Notes: a model not told the origin generated them from the letters alone. 8,900 nucleotides of DNA from Acidobacteriota bacterium (GCA_003224135.1 QHYO01000774.1:1-8900); one strand, 5' to 3'; numbered from the stretch's first letter, positions 1-6,337 are shown. Program-made: numbers and translations.

Positions 1-1
1 G

Positions 2-700
2 AAGCAGCACGAGCTCATCGAACAGCCGTACAGCTTCGCTGCGCTTCTGATCATGGGGACCACTTTTATTGTCGCAGTGTTTTACTGTCTCGACGCGCTG
101 CACGGCGAACGTCGCGATCGCAGCATCCTGTTCTGGAAGTCGCTGCCGGTTTCCGATCTCACGACAGTGCTCTCGAAGGCGAGCATCCCGCTCGTGGTTC
201 TCCCGCTGCTCACCTTCGCGATCACCGTTGTCACGCAATGGATCATGCTCCTGCTTAGCACCGCAGTACTGCTGGGAAGCGGTTTGAGTGTCGCGACGCT
301 ATGGACCCATTTGCCGTTGTTCCAGATGTGGCTCATGCTGCTCTACCACCTTCTCGCAATTCATGCGCTGTGGTATGCGCCAATCTTCGGCTGGCTGCTA
401 CTGGTATCAGGCTGGGCGCGGCGCGCGGCATTTCTATGGGCCGCGTTACCGCTGCTCGCGATCGGCGTCGTCGAGAAGATTGCGTTCAACACTTCGCATT
501 TCGCCGCCATGCTGGGCCATCGCTTGAGCGGTGGCTCGGAGGGTGTCGGGTTCACAGCGGGTAGCATGTCGATGGATCCGCTGACACAGCTAACTCCAGG
601 TCAATTCCTGATCTGTCCGGGTCTGTGGGTTGGCCTGGCAGTCACCGCGGCATTCCTCGCCGCAGCGGTCCGGCTGCGGCGTTATCAAGGACCGATCTGA
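2..700 (+). CDS. ABC-2 type transporter permease, C-terminal part (5' end outside window)
   Basis: Integral membrane subunit of an ABC exporter; the ATPase partner is not in the window. The frame is open from base 2, so the first ATG at 53 is internal and the true start lies upstream. Seen: a hydrophobic segment at the left edge, then a charged cytoplasmic loop (LDALHGERRDRSILFWKSLP) followed by VSDLTTVLSK, which is the signature I associate with ABC-2 permeases of this kind, where the loop precedes the second helix. Further helices follow at about codons 45-75, 95-122, 125-142 and 190-210 counted from the ATG at 53. The protein ends in a short basic tail (RLRRYQGPI). It is followed 47 bp later by another membrane protein on the same strand, so it is probably the first visible gene of an operon. 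The substrate cannot be inferred. Confidence 0.82.
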   Translation, partial: KQHELIEQPYSFAALLIMGTTFIVAVFYCLDALHGERRDRSILFWKSLPVSDLTTVLSKASIPLVVLPLLTFAITVVTQWIMLLLSTAVLLGSGLSVATLWTHLPLFQMWLMLLYHLLAIHALWYAPIFGWLLLVSGWARRAAFLWAALPLLAIGVVEKIAFNTSHFAAMLGHRLSGGSEGVGFTAGSMSMDPLTQLTPGQFLICPGLWVGLAVTAAFLAAAVRLRRYQGPI

Positions 701-747
701 GTCGTGTTGCGACGTGAATTCCCTTGCCTCGGAGAAGGAGCAACGAC

Positions 748-1083
748 ATGCAAGAGTCCGAAGCACATGGCGTACCGACATGGCTCGTGATGGCGTTTGC
801 GGTCGTCGTTCCGTTGATTTTGGCTACGTTGTTCAGAGGGCTGCTTGAGTGGTCGAACCGCATTTCCGAGTGTGCGGAGTGGAACACGGCGTCATGCCTC
901 GCGACCGCCGCGAGAAACAACAGGATCGTGCTGCTGCATGGGCTGGCGCAGTTGATCTTTGTCGCGCTGGGTGCATGGCGCCTTGGGCGCAGCACACAGG
1001 CGCGGGTGGCGTTCCTGCTCATTTCCATCCCATGGTCAGGAGTGGTGTTCTTCTTCTGGTTCTTCGGAGCGATGGCGAAATAG
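748..1083 (+). CDS. Small three-helix membrane protein, function unknown
   Basis: A 111-residue protein I do not recognise. It has three clear hydrophobic segments at about residues 11-33, 60-79 and 86-108, a hydrophilic loop with two cysteines (C42, C50) between helices 1 and 2, and a very aromatic last helix (VVFFFWFFG). The frame is open upstream to a TTG at 724, but I chose the ATG at 748 because a GAGAAGGAG Shine-Dalgarno lies just before it and overlaps the codons that the TTG start would require. It sits 47 bp after the ABC permease and 49 bp before the DUF4386 gene on the same strand, so co-transcription is likely. A role as an accessory or membrane partner of the transporter is a guess from position only. 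Confidence 0.72.
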   Translation: MQESEAHGVPTWLVMAFAVVVPLILATLFRGLLEWSNRISECAEWNTASCLATAARNNRIVLLHGLAQLIFVALGAWRLGRSTQARVAFLLISIPWSGVVFFFWFFGAMAK

Positions 1084-1132
1084 CGAGAACGTGCGATAAA
1101 AGCATCAGCCCAGCACCGAACGGGAGGCGCAT

Positions 1133-1840
1133 ATGAGGTCAGGGAAAAGCGTTGGCCGAATCGTCGGCGTGCTGTTGCTCCTACATTTGGCGGCGGGACT
1201 TACCGTGCCGTTCATCTTGCTGCATCCACTGGTGACACCGCCGGGGTTCCTGGCCAGTGCGGCGGGCGTCCCTAATCAGGTACGCGCGGCGGTGATACTG
1301 TTGTTCGTGGGCAGCGCGATAACGATCGGGATCGCGAGTGCGGCCTGCTCGGTGTTTCGTCAATACGGCTCCGCGATGGCGTTATGGCTCCTGGCACTGG
1401 CGGTGGCCGGCTTTTCCTTGCAGGCCGTGGACAACGCCCACATCTTGTCGATGCTGTCTGTGAGCCAGGAGTATGCAAAGGCGGGCGTGGGCAAGGCCGA
1501 GCTGTTCGAGGCGTTGGCGGTGGTGGTGGGCGCGGCGCGGAAGTGGTCACACTATACGGCGCTGCTCGTCGCGGTCAGTTGGATCTTCCTGCTCTACAGT
1601 CTGTTGTACCGCTCCAGGCTCGTCCCGCGTGCACTGGCTGCGTTTGGGCTGGTCGGGAGCATGCTTCAGATCACTGGGGTCACATTGCGGGCCCTTTTGG
1701 GGTATCCCCCCGAAATGCGTTTGGCCATGCCGTTGGCTCCGGCCTACGTGGCGCTGGCGGTGTGGCTGCTGGTCCGGGGGTTCGATGAACGACATCGCCC
1801 CCTTCCAGCCGAAGCGGATGGCGTTGGAGCCAGCAACTGA
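1133..1840 (+). CDS. DUF4386-type multi-pass membrane protein
   Basis: A 235-residue protein with the layout of DUF4386 family proteins, whose function is unknown. Seen: an N-terminal helix at about residues 8-31 after a short basic start (RSGKSVGRI), an LxxLHPL-type loop, and helices at about 50-72, 80-97, 140-158, 168-188 and 198-214. A polar loop around residues 99-137 (VDNAHILSMLSVSQEYAKAG) resembles the conserved polar loop of that family. The hydrophilic C-terminus is about 20 residues long. The ATG at 1133 is preceded by a GGGAGG Shine-Dalgarno at a spacing of about 6 bases, which supports this start. It is the last gene of the left operon; the next gene is on the opposite strand. The family assignment is from memory of the motif pattern, not from a search. 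Confidence 0.75.
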   Translation: MRSGKSVGRIVGVLLLLHLAAGLTVPFILLHPLVTPPGFLASAAGVPNQVRAAVILLFVGSAITIGIASAACSVFRQYGSAMALWLLALAVAGFSLQAVDNAHILSMLSVSQEYAKAGVGKAELFEALAVVVGAARKWSHYTALLVAVSWIFLLYSLLYRSRLVPRALAAFGLVGSMLQITGVTLRALLGYPPEMRLAMPLAPAYVALAVWLLVRGFDERHRPLPAEADGVGASN

Positions 1841-2013
1841 TCCGAATCCCGACATAGTTTTTCGATTCTTCTTGCGGCTTCTTGATTTTGAATTCCTCCG
1901 GGTGATGGATGACAATTTTGCTGTCGTTGAATCTGGAATCAAGGCTATCGGGCCTCGCCTTTTTCTTTGATCGGGATGTGGGGGGTGGAGATGGGCCAGA
2001 CGAACCGATGCTT
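1841..2013. other. Convergent intergenic spacer
   Basis: Lies between the end of the DUF4386 gene and the extended end of vapC. If the usual vapC end near 2207 is used, the spacer is about 366 bp. It is visibly more AT-rich than the flanking membrane genes. I see no convincing gene, tRNA or hairpin followed by a T-run. A plus-strand frame from 1909 to 2157 is open but has no Shine-Dalgarno and no recognisable pattern. Confidence 0.4.
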
Positions 2014-2628
2014 CTACACCGAATTTGCTCGCTGGTCCCGGCAACAGTCGAACAGTTTCGAGACCTGTGGCGTGAGAAGGGTCATCAAATGCGGCGCGAC
2101 CGGACTAATAAACTCCCGTGGCGTTATGACTTTGGTTTTCTTCCAGAATCTCGGTAAATGCTTCTGATTGCCGGTTTGGTTTGCATGAATCTCTCGGATG
2201 TGAAGATTAAATAAGTGATTGCTTGAGTCTTCGATCTGTAATCCTGGCACTCGTGCGAATTCTTTGGTGTTGCTTGTGACCAAGGTGGCCCCCAAGCTCA
2301 GCGCCTGGGCGGCAATGAAGGTGTCCAAGGCACCAATCGCCGTTCCTGCGTTTTCGAGGACCGTGTGAACCCTCCCATAGATCTGCACCACCGCATGATC
2401 TACTAGAAACACGTCAAAGGGAGTAAGGATGGCAGAGAGCAGTTGCTGTTCCTGGACGCGCAGGTGCGGATGCCTGGCTGCCCTGCGTTCGAGGCCATAC
2501 TGCAGCTCGCACGCCGTGATGATCGAAAGACCGATAACGCTCCGGCTGTGCGCTGAAAGCTTCCGGCGGATGGAGGGGGAATTCGTGCGCAGCAAATCGA
2601 TCCACAGCGTGGTGTCGAGCAGGTACAC
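2014..2628 (-). CDS. vapC: VapC-type PIN-domain toxin, C-terminally extended by a probable frameshift
   Basis: Toxin of a type II toxin-antitoxin pair; VapC proteins are Mg-dependent ribonucleases that cut tRNA or rRNA and are inhibited by VapB. The PIN fold is complete in residues 1-134: YLLDT with the first catalytic Asp at D5, the ITACELQYG motif with E41, the GALDTFIAAQAL motif with D102, and LVTSNTKEF with N120. Family members of this type end about 135 residues in, at an IEDW or similar motif. Here IED (132-134) is followed by 70 unrelated residues. Losing one base after GAC would explain this: the other frame reads AAG CAA TCA CTT ATT and then a TAA at 2207-2209. The start is GTG at 2628, fixed by the YLLDT motif; only a weak GGA lies upstream. 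It overlaps the vapB frame. The active site looks intact, so a toxic core is possible. Confidence 0.8.
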   Translation of the reverse strand: MYLLDTTLWIDLLRTNSPSIRRKLSAHSRSVIGLSIITACELQYGLERRAARHPHLRVQEQQLLSAILTPFDVFLVDHAVVQIYGRVHTVLENAGTAIGALDTFIAAQALSLGATLVTSNTKEFARVPGLQIEDSSNHLFNLHIREIHANQTGNQKHLPRFWKKTKVITPREFISPVAPHLMTLLTPQVSKLFDCCRDQRANSV

Positions 2629-2866
2629 AGCGTTTTTCCGTGGCCTTATCGAAGAGTTTGTCTAGGCCGGCACGTGGTACCTGATCCTGCCGACGCTCCA
2701 GCGCAAAATCGCGAGGGAACTCGTCGAGCGCCGCAAACAGTCCTGCCCAGCGATCGGCTGTCTTGGGGATTAGCACGATGGAATTGCCGAGGCGCTTCAC
2801 ATACACGCTGTCACCCGTGACGCGATATTCCTTGGGAAGTCTCACGGCCTGACTCCGCCCGGTCAT
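2414..2866 (-). CDS. vapB: VapB-type antitoxin, 5'-rearranged and without its normal stop
   Basis: Antitoxin partner of VapC, of the SpoVT/AbrB-like type that binds its own promoter through the N-terminus. Seen: MTGRSQAVRLPKEYR, then VTGDSVYVKRLGNSIVLIPK, then RWAGLFAALDEFPRDFALERR, which is the usual order of an AbrB-like domain followed by the toxin-binding tail. Homologues normally have several more residues before TGRSQAVRLP (a start like M-x-x-A-K-L-F). Here only ctc-ttt precedes the ATG at 2866, after which the sequence turns into an inverted copy of the gene's own middle. The reading frame also misses the expected stop before vapC and runs 215 bp into it in another frame. A TAA at 2646-2648, in a neighbouring frame 17 bp before vapC, may be the original end. 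The likely authentic part is 2866 to about 2650. The native promoter and Shine-Dalgarno appear lost, so the module is probably not properly regulated. Confidence 0.6.
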   Translation of the reverse strand: MTGRSQAVRLPKEYRVTGDSVYVKRLGNSIVLIPKTADRWAGLFAALDEFPRDFALERRQDQVPRAGLDKLFDKATEKRCVPARHHAVDRFAAHEFPLHPPEAFSAQPERYRSFDHHGVRAAVWPRTQGSQASAPARPGTATALCHPYSL

Positions 2867-2944
2867 AAAGAGCGCCTCGGCAATTCCATCGTGCTAATCC
2901 CCAAGACAGCCGATCGCTGGGCAGGACTGTTTGCGGCGCTCGAC
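2723..2944. repeat. Perfect 74-bp inverted repeat inside and beside vapB
   Basis: The left arm 2723-2796 and the right arm 2871-2944 are exact reverse complements by my base-by-base reading, separated by 74 bp (2797-2870). Both arms contain the vapB segment coding for RLGNSIVLIPK through GLFAALD. The left arm is the copy inside vapB; the right arm is an inverted copy placed just upstream of the present ATG. Flanking bases on both sides do not pair. The right arm read on the plus strand codes for the same vapB residues but then runs into unrelated sequence with a stop near the end of the peptidase gene. Confidence 0.9.
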
Positions 2945-3018
2945 AAAGACCTTGGCCTCAGCGATACCGGGACGAGATCCCGTCTTCCGCGAATGGCTTG
3001 CCGTTCTTGGCCGACACC

Positions 3019-4464
3019 CTAACGGCGTGTGACGGTCAAAGTGATTGCGGCTGTGTGGCTCAGGCTGCCAGATACACCCTTGACAGTAATGGTGGTGGTA
3101 CCAACTGCGGCCGCGCTGCTAACTTTCAGAGTAAGCATGCTGGAACCTGTGGTAACGCTCGGATTGAACGAGGCCGTCACGCCTTTCGGTAGGGCCGAGG
3201 CAGACAAATTGACGCTAGAGCTAAAGCTATTAAGCTTGGTTACCGTGATCGTGCTCGTCCCGCTCTTCCCGCGCCCGATGCTTAGGCTGCTAGGCGAAGC
3301 CGACAAGCTGAACTCAGGCGCTGCAGCGGACGCGCCTACTGTCAAGTTGACCGACGTAGTGTGAGTCAGGCTACCGGAAGTTCCCGTGACCGTCACCATG
3401 ACTGAGCCCGTCGTTGCCGAGGGACCGGCCGTAAATGTCAGAGTGCTGCTGCCGTTTGTGGGATCGGGGTTGAATGAGATCGTCACGCCGCTTGGCAGTG
3501 CCGACGTGATCGAGAGAGAAACGCTCCCACCAAAACCGTTAGCTGGATTGACGGTGATCGTTGTACCAGCTCCAGCTCCGCCCTGAATAATTGTCACGCT
3601 GGTGGGAGAAGCCGAAAGTGAGAAATCCGGCGCTGGTGCTGATCCAGGCCACGCGTTCACCAGATTTGTGACGTTGATGGTACCGATTCCCGTAGCAAAG
3701 TCCCAACCGGTTGTTGTGCCATAGGCTGGCTGCTTCACGGAGTTCGACGTGGAAAGCACTCCATATCCGTCCGCCGAATCAAAACAATTCGCCGAACCAG
3801 TGCAATCGACTGCCACGTCGCCCTGGGTCACATCATAAAATACGCACGAACTCGCGGTTCCATTTCCGAGGCTGGAGTTGCAAGACGCGCTCCCTCCTCC
3901 GCTGTACTGAGCAGCGGCAAGGCTGTAGTAAACCGGATTGGGATTTCCTTGCCGCGCCCCACTCTTCTGGTTGATTAGCGCTTGTACTCCAGCCATGATC
4001 GGAGACGCGAACGATGTTCCTCCCGCCGCAGTCCAGCCGCTGGGAGCTCCGCTGCAAGCAGTGCCGCCGTTGGCGGTATCGGAGTAACAAAAAACGTAGA
4101 AGTGCGACCACAATCCATTGGCAGAAAACAGCGAAAGGTCCGGAAGATCGCGTACGCCATCGTTTGGATTTCCCGCTACAACTTGCCAGGATGGTTTCGG
4201 GTATCCAGCGCAAGTTCCGCTGACGACTCCGCCAATCGTGGGTGTGCCCGTGGCGCATCCGCTTGGCCCGCCGCCGCCCGCAGCCGTGGTTGTCGTTCCG
4301 AGAATTGCGGAGAGCAAACCTCCGGCATAGTTGCAAAGGCTGTTAGGGCCGCTACTAGGATAGTTCTCATAGGTGGTCAACAGCGCTCCCGCGCACGAAT
4401 CATTCCAAGGAATCTCTGGGACGTATGACAGCGCCGAAGCGTAAGTTGCACTGTTCCCCGAATT
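3019..4464 (-). pseudogene. S53 peptidase, C-terminal half after the amber codon (catalytic Ser and Ig-like repeats)
   Basis: The same reading frame as the upstream half, separated only by a TAG codon at 4465-4467. It opens with NSGNSATYASALSYVPEIPW, a stretch that follows directly on the VGGTDF region in kumamolisin-like enzymes. It carries GGTSFASP with the catalytic serine (about residue 597 of the undivided protein). It also carries the DVTQGD and GWDFATGIGTINV motifs expected for the S53 calcium site. Then come two Ig-like repeats. Without the first half it lacks the Glu, Asp and oxyanion Asp, and it has no signal peptide. A TTG at 4380 could in principle restart translation, but I see no Shine-Dalgarno that favours it. 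There are many cysteines in the catalytic part, as expected for a secreted protein. Confidence 0.85.
3031..3630 (-). repeat. Two tandem Ig-like domain repeats in the peptidase C-terminus
   Basis: Two copies of about 95 residues follow the catalytic domain. Copy one (about 3630-3337) starts PDFSLSASPTSVTIIQG and copy two (about 3318-3031) starts PEFSLSASPSSLSIGRG. Both continue with a TITV strand, a (S)ALPSGVT or ALPKGVT turn, a SFNP strand, a GSSxLTxxxxxAxxG segment and a closing GSLxHTxxxxLTV strand. Such repeats are common on secreted acidobacterial proteins and are thought to serve adhesion, substrate binding or spacing. The two copies are joined by a short Ala-rich linker (GASAAA). Confidence 0.85.
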
Positions 4465-4467
4465 CTA
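4465..4467 (-). other. In-frame amber (TAG) codon splitting the S53 peptidase
   Basis: The coding strand reads AGC ACA TAT TAG AAT TCG, giving S-T-Y-stop-N-S. From family knowledge the usual residue here is tryptophan (a TYWN-like stretch), so a single G-to-A change of TGG would explain it. The frame is otherwise open on both sides. No second lesion is visible in the 926-residue reading frame. Confidence 0.9.
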
Positions 4468-5802
4468 ATATGTGCTGCTCGTTCCAGCATAAGTGTCGCC
4501 AAAGTCCGTTCCACCGACCGCTACGTTATATGGTGTGGAAGCCAGCGCGCTTACGGTGATGCCGCTAGCTGCCGCCGCTTGATTCTGATCGCATGTAGCG
4601 GCCCCAGAGTCTCCCGCAGCAACAAAGACCGACACACCTTCCGCGGCCGCCTGCTGGTAGGCCGAATTGAATGCGGCATTCGCAGCCGCGCCATTAACCG
4701 TTTCACATTCCCCATAGCTGATACTAATAATCGCGGGCGGCGTGCTGGTGGAATTGATCAGATTCTGGATTGCGATTAGCCCACCGAAAGTCAATTGGGC
4801 ATCGGCACAGGCAGCCATTTGGATTGCAGCGTTCGGCGCAGCGGCGCTGGCATATTCCGCATCGAGAATCGCTTCTCCGTCGTCGGCATTCACTCCGGGA
4901 TCGATGCAATTATTGGGACCGCTTGGCGGCGCAGGATTGGTCTGCGTCAAGGAACCTGCCGAGTATCCTGACAGTCCGAAAGTGGAACGGAAGGTGCCCC
5001 AGTCAGCCATAGAGTAGAGATCAGTATTTTCGATCAGTACGATCGTCTGCCCCCGGCCAGAAATGCCCGCATTAAACACTGGATTGAAGTTGTAGACCGT
5101 TGCAAGATCGCCCGGCACCACTGCGTAATAATTGCTGCCCAGTCCCGAAGGAATGGTGTACTCGTGGCGCAGCCTCATCATGGGATGCGGCCGAAAATCG
5201 TGGAGCGAAACAATTCCCGTGATCGCACCCACAAGCGCCGACGGTATCAGCGGCTCGCGTAGATTCGCGACGTGCATCACACCGTTGACCTCCAACCGGT
5301 GTATCTCAGTGTGGAACGCGTGCATCACCTGACCTGCTGTTCCGGAAAAATCGATCAATACCCTGTTCGGATAAACCTGGTTAACCTGAAATCCGTGCGA
5401 GGTGAGCCACTGCGTTATGACCTGCACATCCTGCTGCGCCATACCAAACCGGTCGCCGAACTCTGCCGCCGTCAACCAATGGTGAAAGTTCGCCGATGAG
5501 GGATTCTGCAGATCCTCAACGAACAGCTCGAGCGCTTGTTCCTGTTCGGCTGTGCGCTTCAATTGCAGCAGCATGTGTTCGAATCGCATTCCCGCGGCAA
5601 CAGCGCCGCGATCATTGGCAGCATTAGCTTCCGGTCGCGTGTTTCCGGTGAGCATCACTAACTTGCTTTCATCGATTTCCTGAGTGATGACCGGACGCGT
5701 GACGCGATTGGATTGAGAGTTCGCGTGCTCGGGAAATGCAAGACTGAGGGAGCAGGCAAGAAATGAGAAACACAATGAGACGATTCCTAGCCTGTTGAAC
5801 AT
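4465..5802 (-). CDS. S53 (kumamolisin/sedolisin-like) peptidase, N-terminal half ending at a premature amber
   Basis: Secreted serine-carboxyl peptidase; the family cleaves proteins at acidic pH after removing its own pro-domain. Seen: a signal peptide at residues 1-29 (hydrophobic core LGIVSLCFSFLACSLSLAF, then ANSQS), a pro-kumamolisin activation domain at about 40-205 (QNPSSANFHHWLTAAEFGDRFG is typical), and the start of the catalytic domain near 225. The catalytic Glu-Asp pair is in GEAILDAE (E310, D314). The oxyanion Asp is in AAGDSG (D398). It ends at residue 445, just after VGGTDFGDTYAGTSSTY, before the catalytic Ser. On its own it cannot be an active peptidase, though the pro-domain could still fold. 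The ATG at 5802 has an AAGGAG Shine-Dalgarno (5809-5814) six bases upstream. Transcription probably starts from the promoter at 5895-5923, leaving a leader of about 85 bases. Confidence 0.88.
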   Translation of the reverse strand: MFNRLGIVSLCFSFLACSLSLAFPEHANSQSNRVTRPVITQEIDESKLVMLTGNTRPEANAANDRGAVAAGMRFEHMLLQLKRTAEQEQALELFVEDLQNPSSANFHHWLTAAEFGDRFGMAQQDVQVITQWLTSHGFQVNQVYPNRVLIDFSGTAGQVMHAFHTEIHRLEVNGVMHVANLREPLIPSALVGAITGIVSLHDFRPHPMMRLRHEYTIPSGLGSNYYAVVPGDLATVYNFNPVFNAGISGRGQTIVLIENTDLYSMADWGTFRSTFGLSGYSAGSLTQTNPAPPSGPNNCIDPGVNADDGEAILDAEYASAAAPNAAIQMAACADAQLTFGGLIAIQNLINSTSTPPAIISISYGECETVNGAAANAAFNSAYQQAAAEGVSVFVAAGDSGAATCDQNQAAAASGITVSALASTPYNVAVGGTDFGDTYAGTSSTY

Positions 5803-5894
5803 AGGAGGCTCCTTTTTTCAAACGCATCCGAAATGTCAGTGGCCTTGTACGGCGCGAACTAATGGGTACCGCTGCGGGGGCGAAGCTTGGGAGG

Positions 5895-5923
5895 ATTCTA
5901 GCCCTCACCCAAGAGCTAGTCAA
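5895..5923 (-). promoter_or_regulatory. Near-consensus sigma-70 promoter for the S53 peptidase
   Basis: On the minus strand TTGACT (5923-5918) is followed by a 17-base spacer and TAGAAT (5900-5895). Each hexamer matches consensus at five of six bases and the spacing is ideal. It points at the peptidase start at 5802, with a predicted leader of about 85 bases. Confidence 0.7.
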
Positions 5924-5953
5924 CGGAATCGAGATTCGGAATCGAGATTCGGA
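5924..5953. promoter_or_regulatory. Two tandem palindromes abutting the -35 box (putative operator)
   Basis: A 13-bp unit CGGAATCGAGATT is repeated at 5924-5936 and 5937-5949, with four bases of a third copy (cgga). Each unit holds a dyad GAATC-GA-GATTC (5926-5937 and 5939-5950). The array starts one base from the -35 hexamer of the peptidase promoter, the usual place for an activator site. No regulator is identified. Confidence 0.55.
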
Positions 5954-5983
5954 TGTAGGCTTGGTGGCGCTACGTTTTGACGT

Positions 5984-6070
5984 GGCTGGCTTGAATTAGT
6001 CCAGCGGGAGTAAGAGAGAATCACTCTCAAGGAGAGCTGGACATGCCGATGAAGAAACACAAGCCGGTGA
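5984..6070 (+). mobile_element. Possible left-end remnant of an IS3-type element
   Basis: The segment contains a small hairpin (GCTGG 5985-5989 / CCAGC 6001-6005), a second short dyad (GAGAG 6014-6018 / CTCTC 6024-6028), an AAGGAG Shine-Dalgarno and the start MPMKKHKP. That start resembles the beginning of orfA in many IS3-family elements (MKKHKPEQI...). After CCG the resemblance stops abruptly. No matching right end is seen in the window. The assignment rests on eight residues and the upstream layout, so it is tentative. Confidence 0.35.
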
Positions 6071-6174
6071 ACTTATTCTGCTACGAACCAGAAGGTCGAG
6101 AGTTCGAGTCCCTCCGGGCGCACCACTCTAACCCCTTTGCCATTTTGCTACCACGAGCAAAAATTGTGCGGTAA
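6043..6174 (+). pseudogene. Chimeric 43-codon frame: orfA-like start fused to tRNA 3' sequence
   Basis: ATG at 6043 with AAGGAG (6029-6034) eight bases upstream opens a 43-residue frame ending at TAA 6172-6174. The first eight residues (MPMKKHKP) look like the N-terminus of an IS3-type OrfA. Everything after that is translation of the tRNA 3' fragment and the following spacer (VNLFCYEPEGREFESL...). It is most likely a truncated transposase gene rather than a functional small protein, although the ribosome binding site is good and it could be translated. Confidence 0.4.
6076..6125 (+). tRNA. 3' portion of a tRNA-Arg(ACG), fragment; possible attachment site
   Basis: Reads as the 3' part of a tRNA. 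The anticodon loop is CTACGAA with anticodon ACG. A 3' anticodon strand CCAGA follows, then a short variable region. The T arm has stem GAGAG (6098-6102), loop TTCGAGT and stem CCCTC (6110-6114) with one A-C mismatch. The acceptor strand CGGGCGC (6115-6121), discriminator A and encoded CCA (6123-6125) complete it. The matching 5' acceptor strand (GCGCCCG), D arm and a proper 5' anticodon strand are absent upstream. TTCTG (6076-6080) is one base short of pairing in register, as if a G were lost. This is the piece of a tRNA gene that integrases of genomic islands commonly duplicate, so an att site or a recombination scar is likely. It is not a functional tRNA. Confidence 0.6.
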
Positions 6175-6337
6175 ACACATTCTCCACGTACTCATCTCTT
6201 GCAATCTGCAGTTCGTCAATCAATCGGACGCGCCTTCCCCTGTCGGTCGGTTGGTCGCTCTCTATGTCGGCACGCAGCGCGGCGTCAGCGCGTTCCATTC
6301 GTTCTCTGGCTTCAACTACGTCTGTTGGTAGTGGCAT
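6128..6337 (-). CDS. Small helical protein, function unknown
   Basis: A 69-residue protein rich in Glu, Arg and Ala (VVEARERMERADAALRADIES, then RRVRLIDELQIARDEYVENV), predicted to form two amphipathic helices. I have a vague memory of similar short proteins in acidobacterial genomes but no named family. The ATG at 6337 has AAGGCGG eight bases upstream. It follows the 102-codon frame by 57 bp on the same strand, so the two may be co-transcribed. The last dozen residues (FTAQFLLVVAKWQRG) differ in character from the rest. The stop lies three bases from the tRNA CCA end, so the C-terminus may have been replaced when the tRNA scar formed. Confidence 0.6.
   Translation of the reverse strand: MPLPTDVVEARERMERADAALRADIESDQPTDRGRRVRLIDELQIARDEYVENVFTAQFLLVVAKWQRG

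Noticed and set aside
1909..2157. Plus-strand 82-codon open frame in the spacer before vapC
   Set aside because: No Shine-Dalgarno before its ATG, no recognisable motif, and it overlaps the extended vapC tail; its openness fits chance.
2967..2983. CGGGA/TCCCG hairpin as terminator of the peptidase gene
   Set aside because: The five-base stem has no T-run on the minus strand, so termination is unsupported.
3029..3586. Two plus-strand open frames antisense to the Ig-like repeats
   Set aside because: They are shadows of the Thr/Ser/Val-rich repeat coding sequence and mirror each other because the repeats do.
4465..4467. Amber codon as a pyrrolysine or other programmed recoding site
   Set aside because: S53 peptidases are not known to use pyrrolysine and the family residue is Trp; a point mutation is simpler. 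No recoding signal was identified.
5924..5953. Tandem 13-bp repeat as a CRISPR or iteron array
   Set aside because: Only two full copies, directly adjacent with no spacers, and no cas or replication genes nearby; an operator fits better.
6020..6125. A complete functional tRNA-Arg gene
   Set aside because: There is no 5' acceptor strand, no D arm, and the 5' anticodon strand does not pair in register; only the 3' portion is present.
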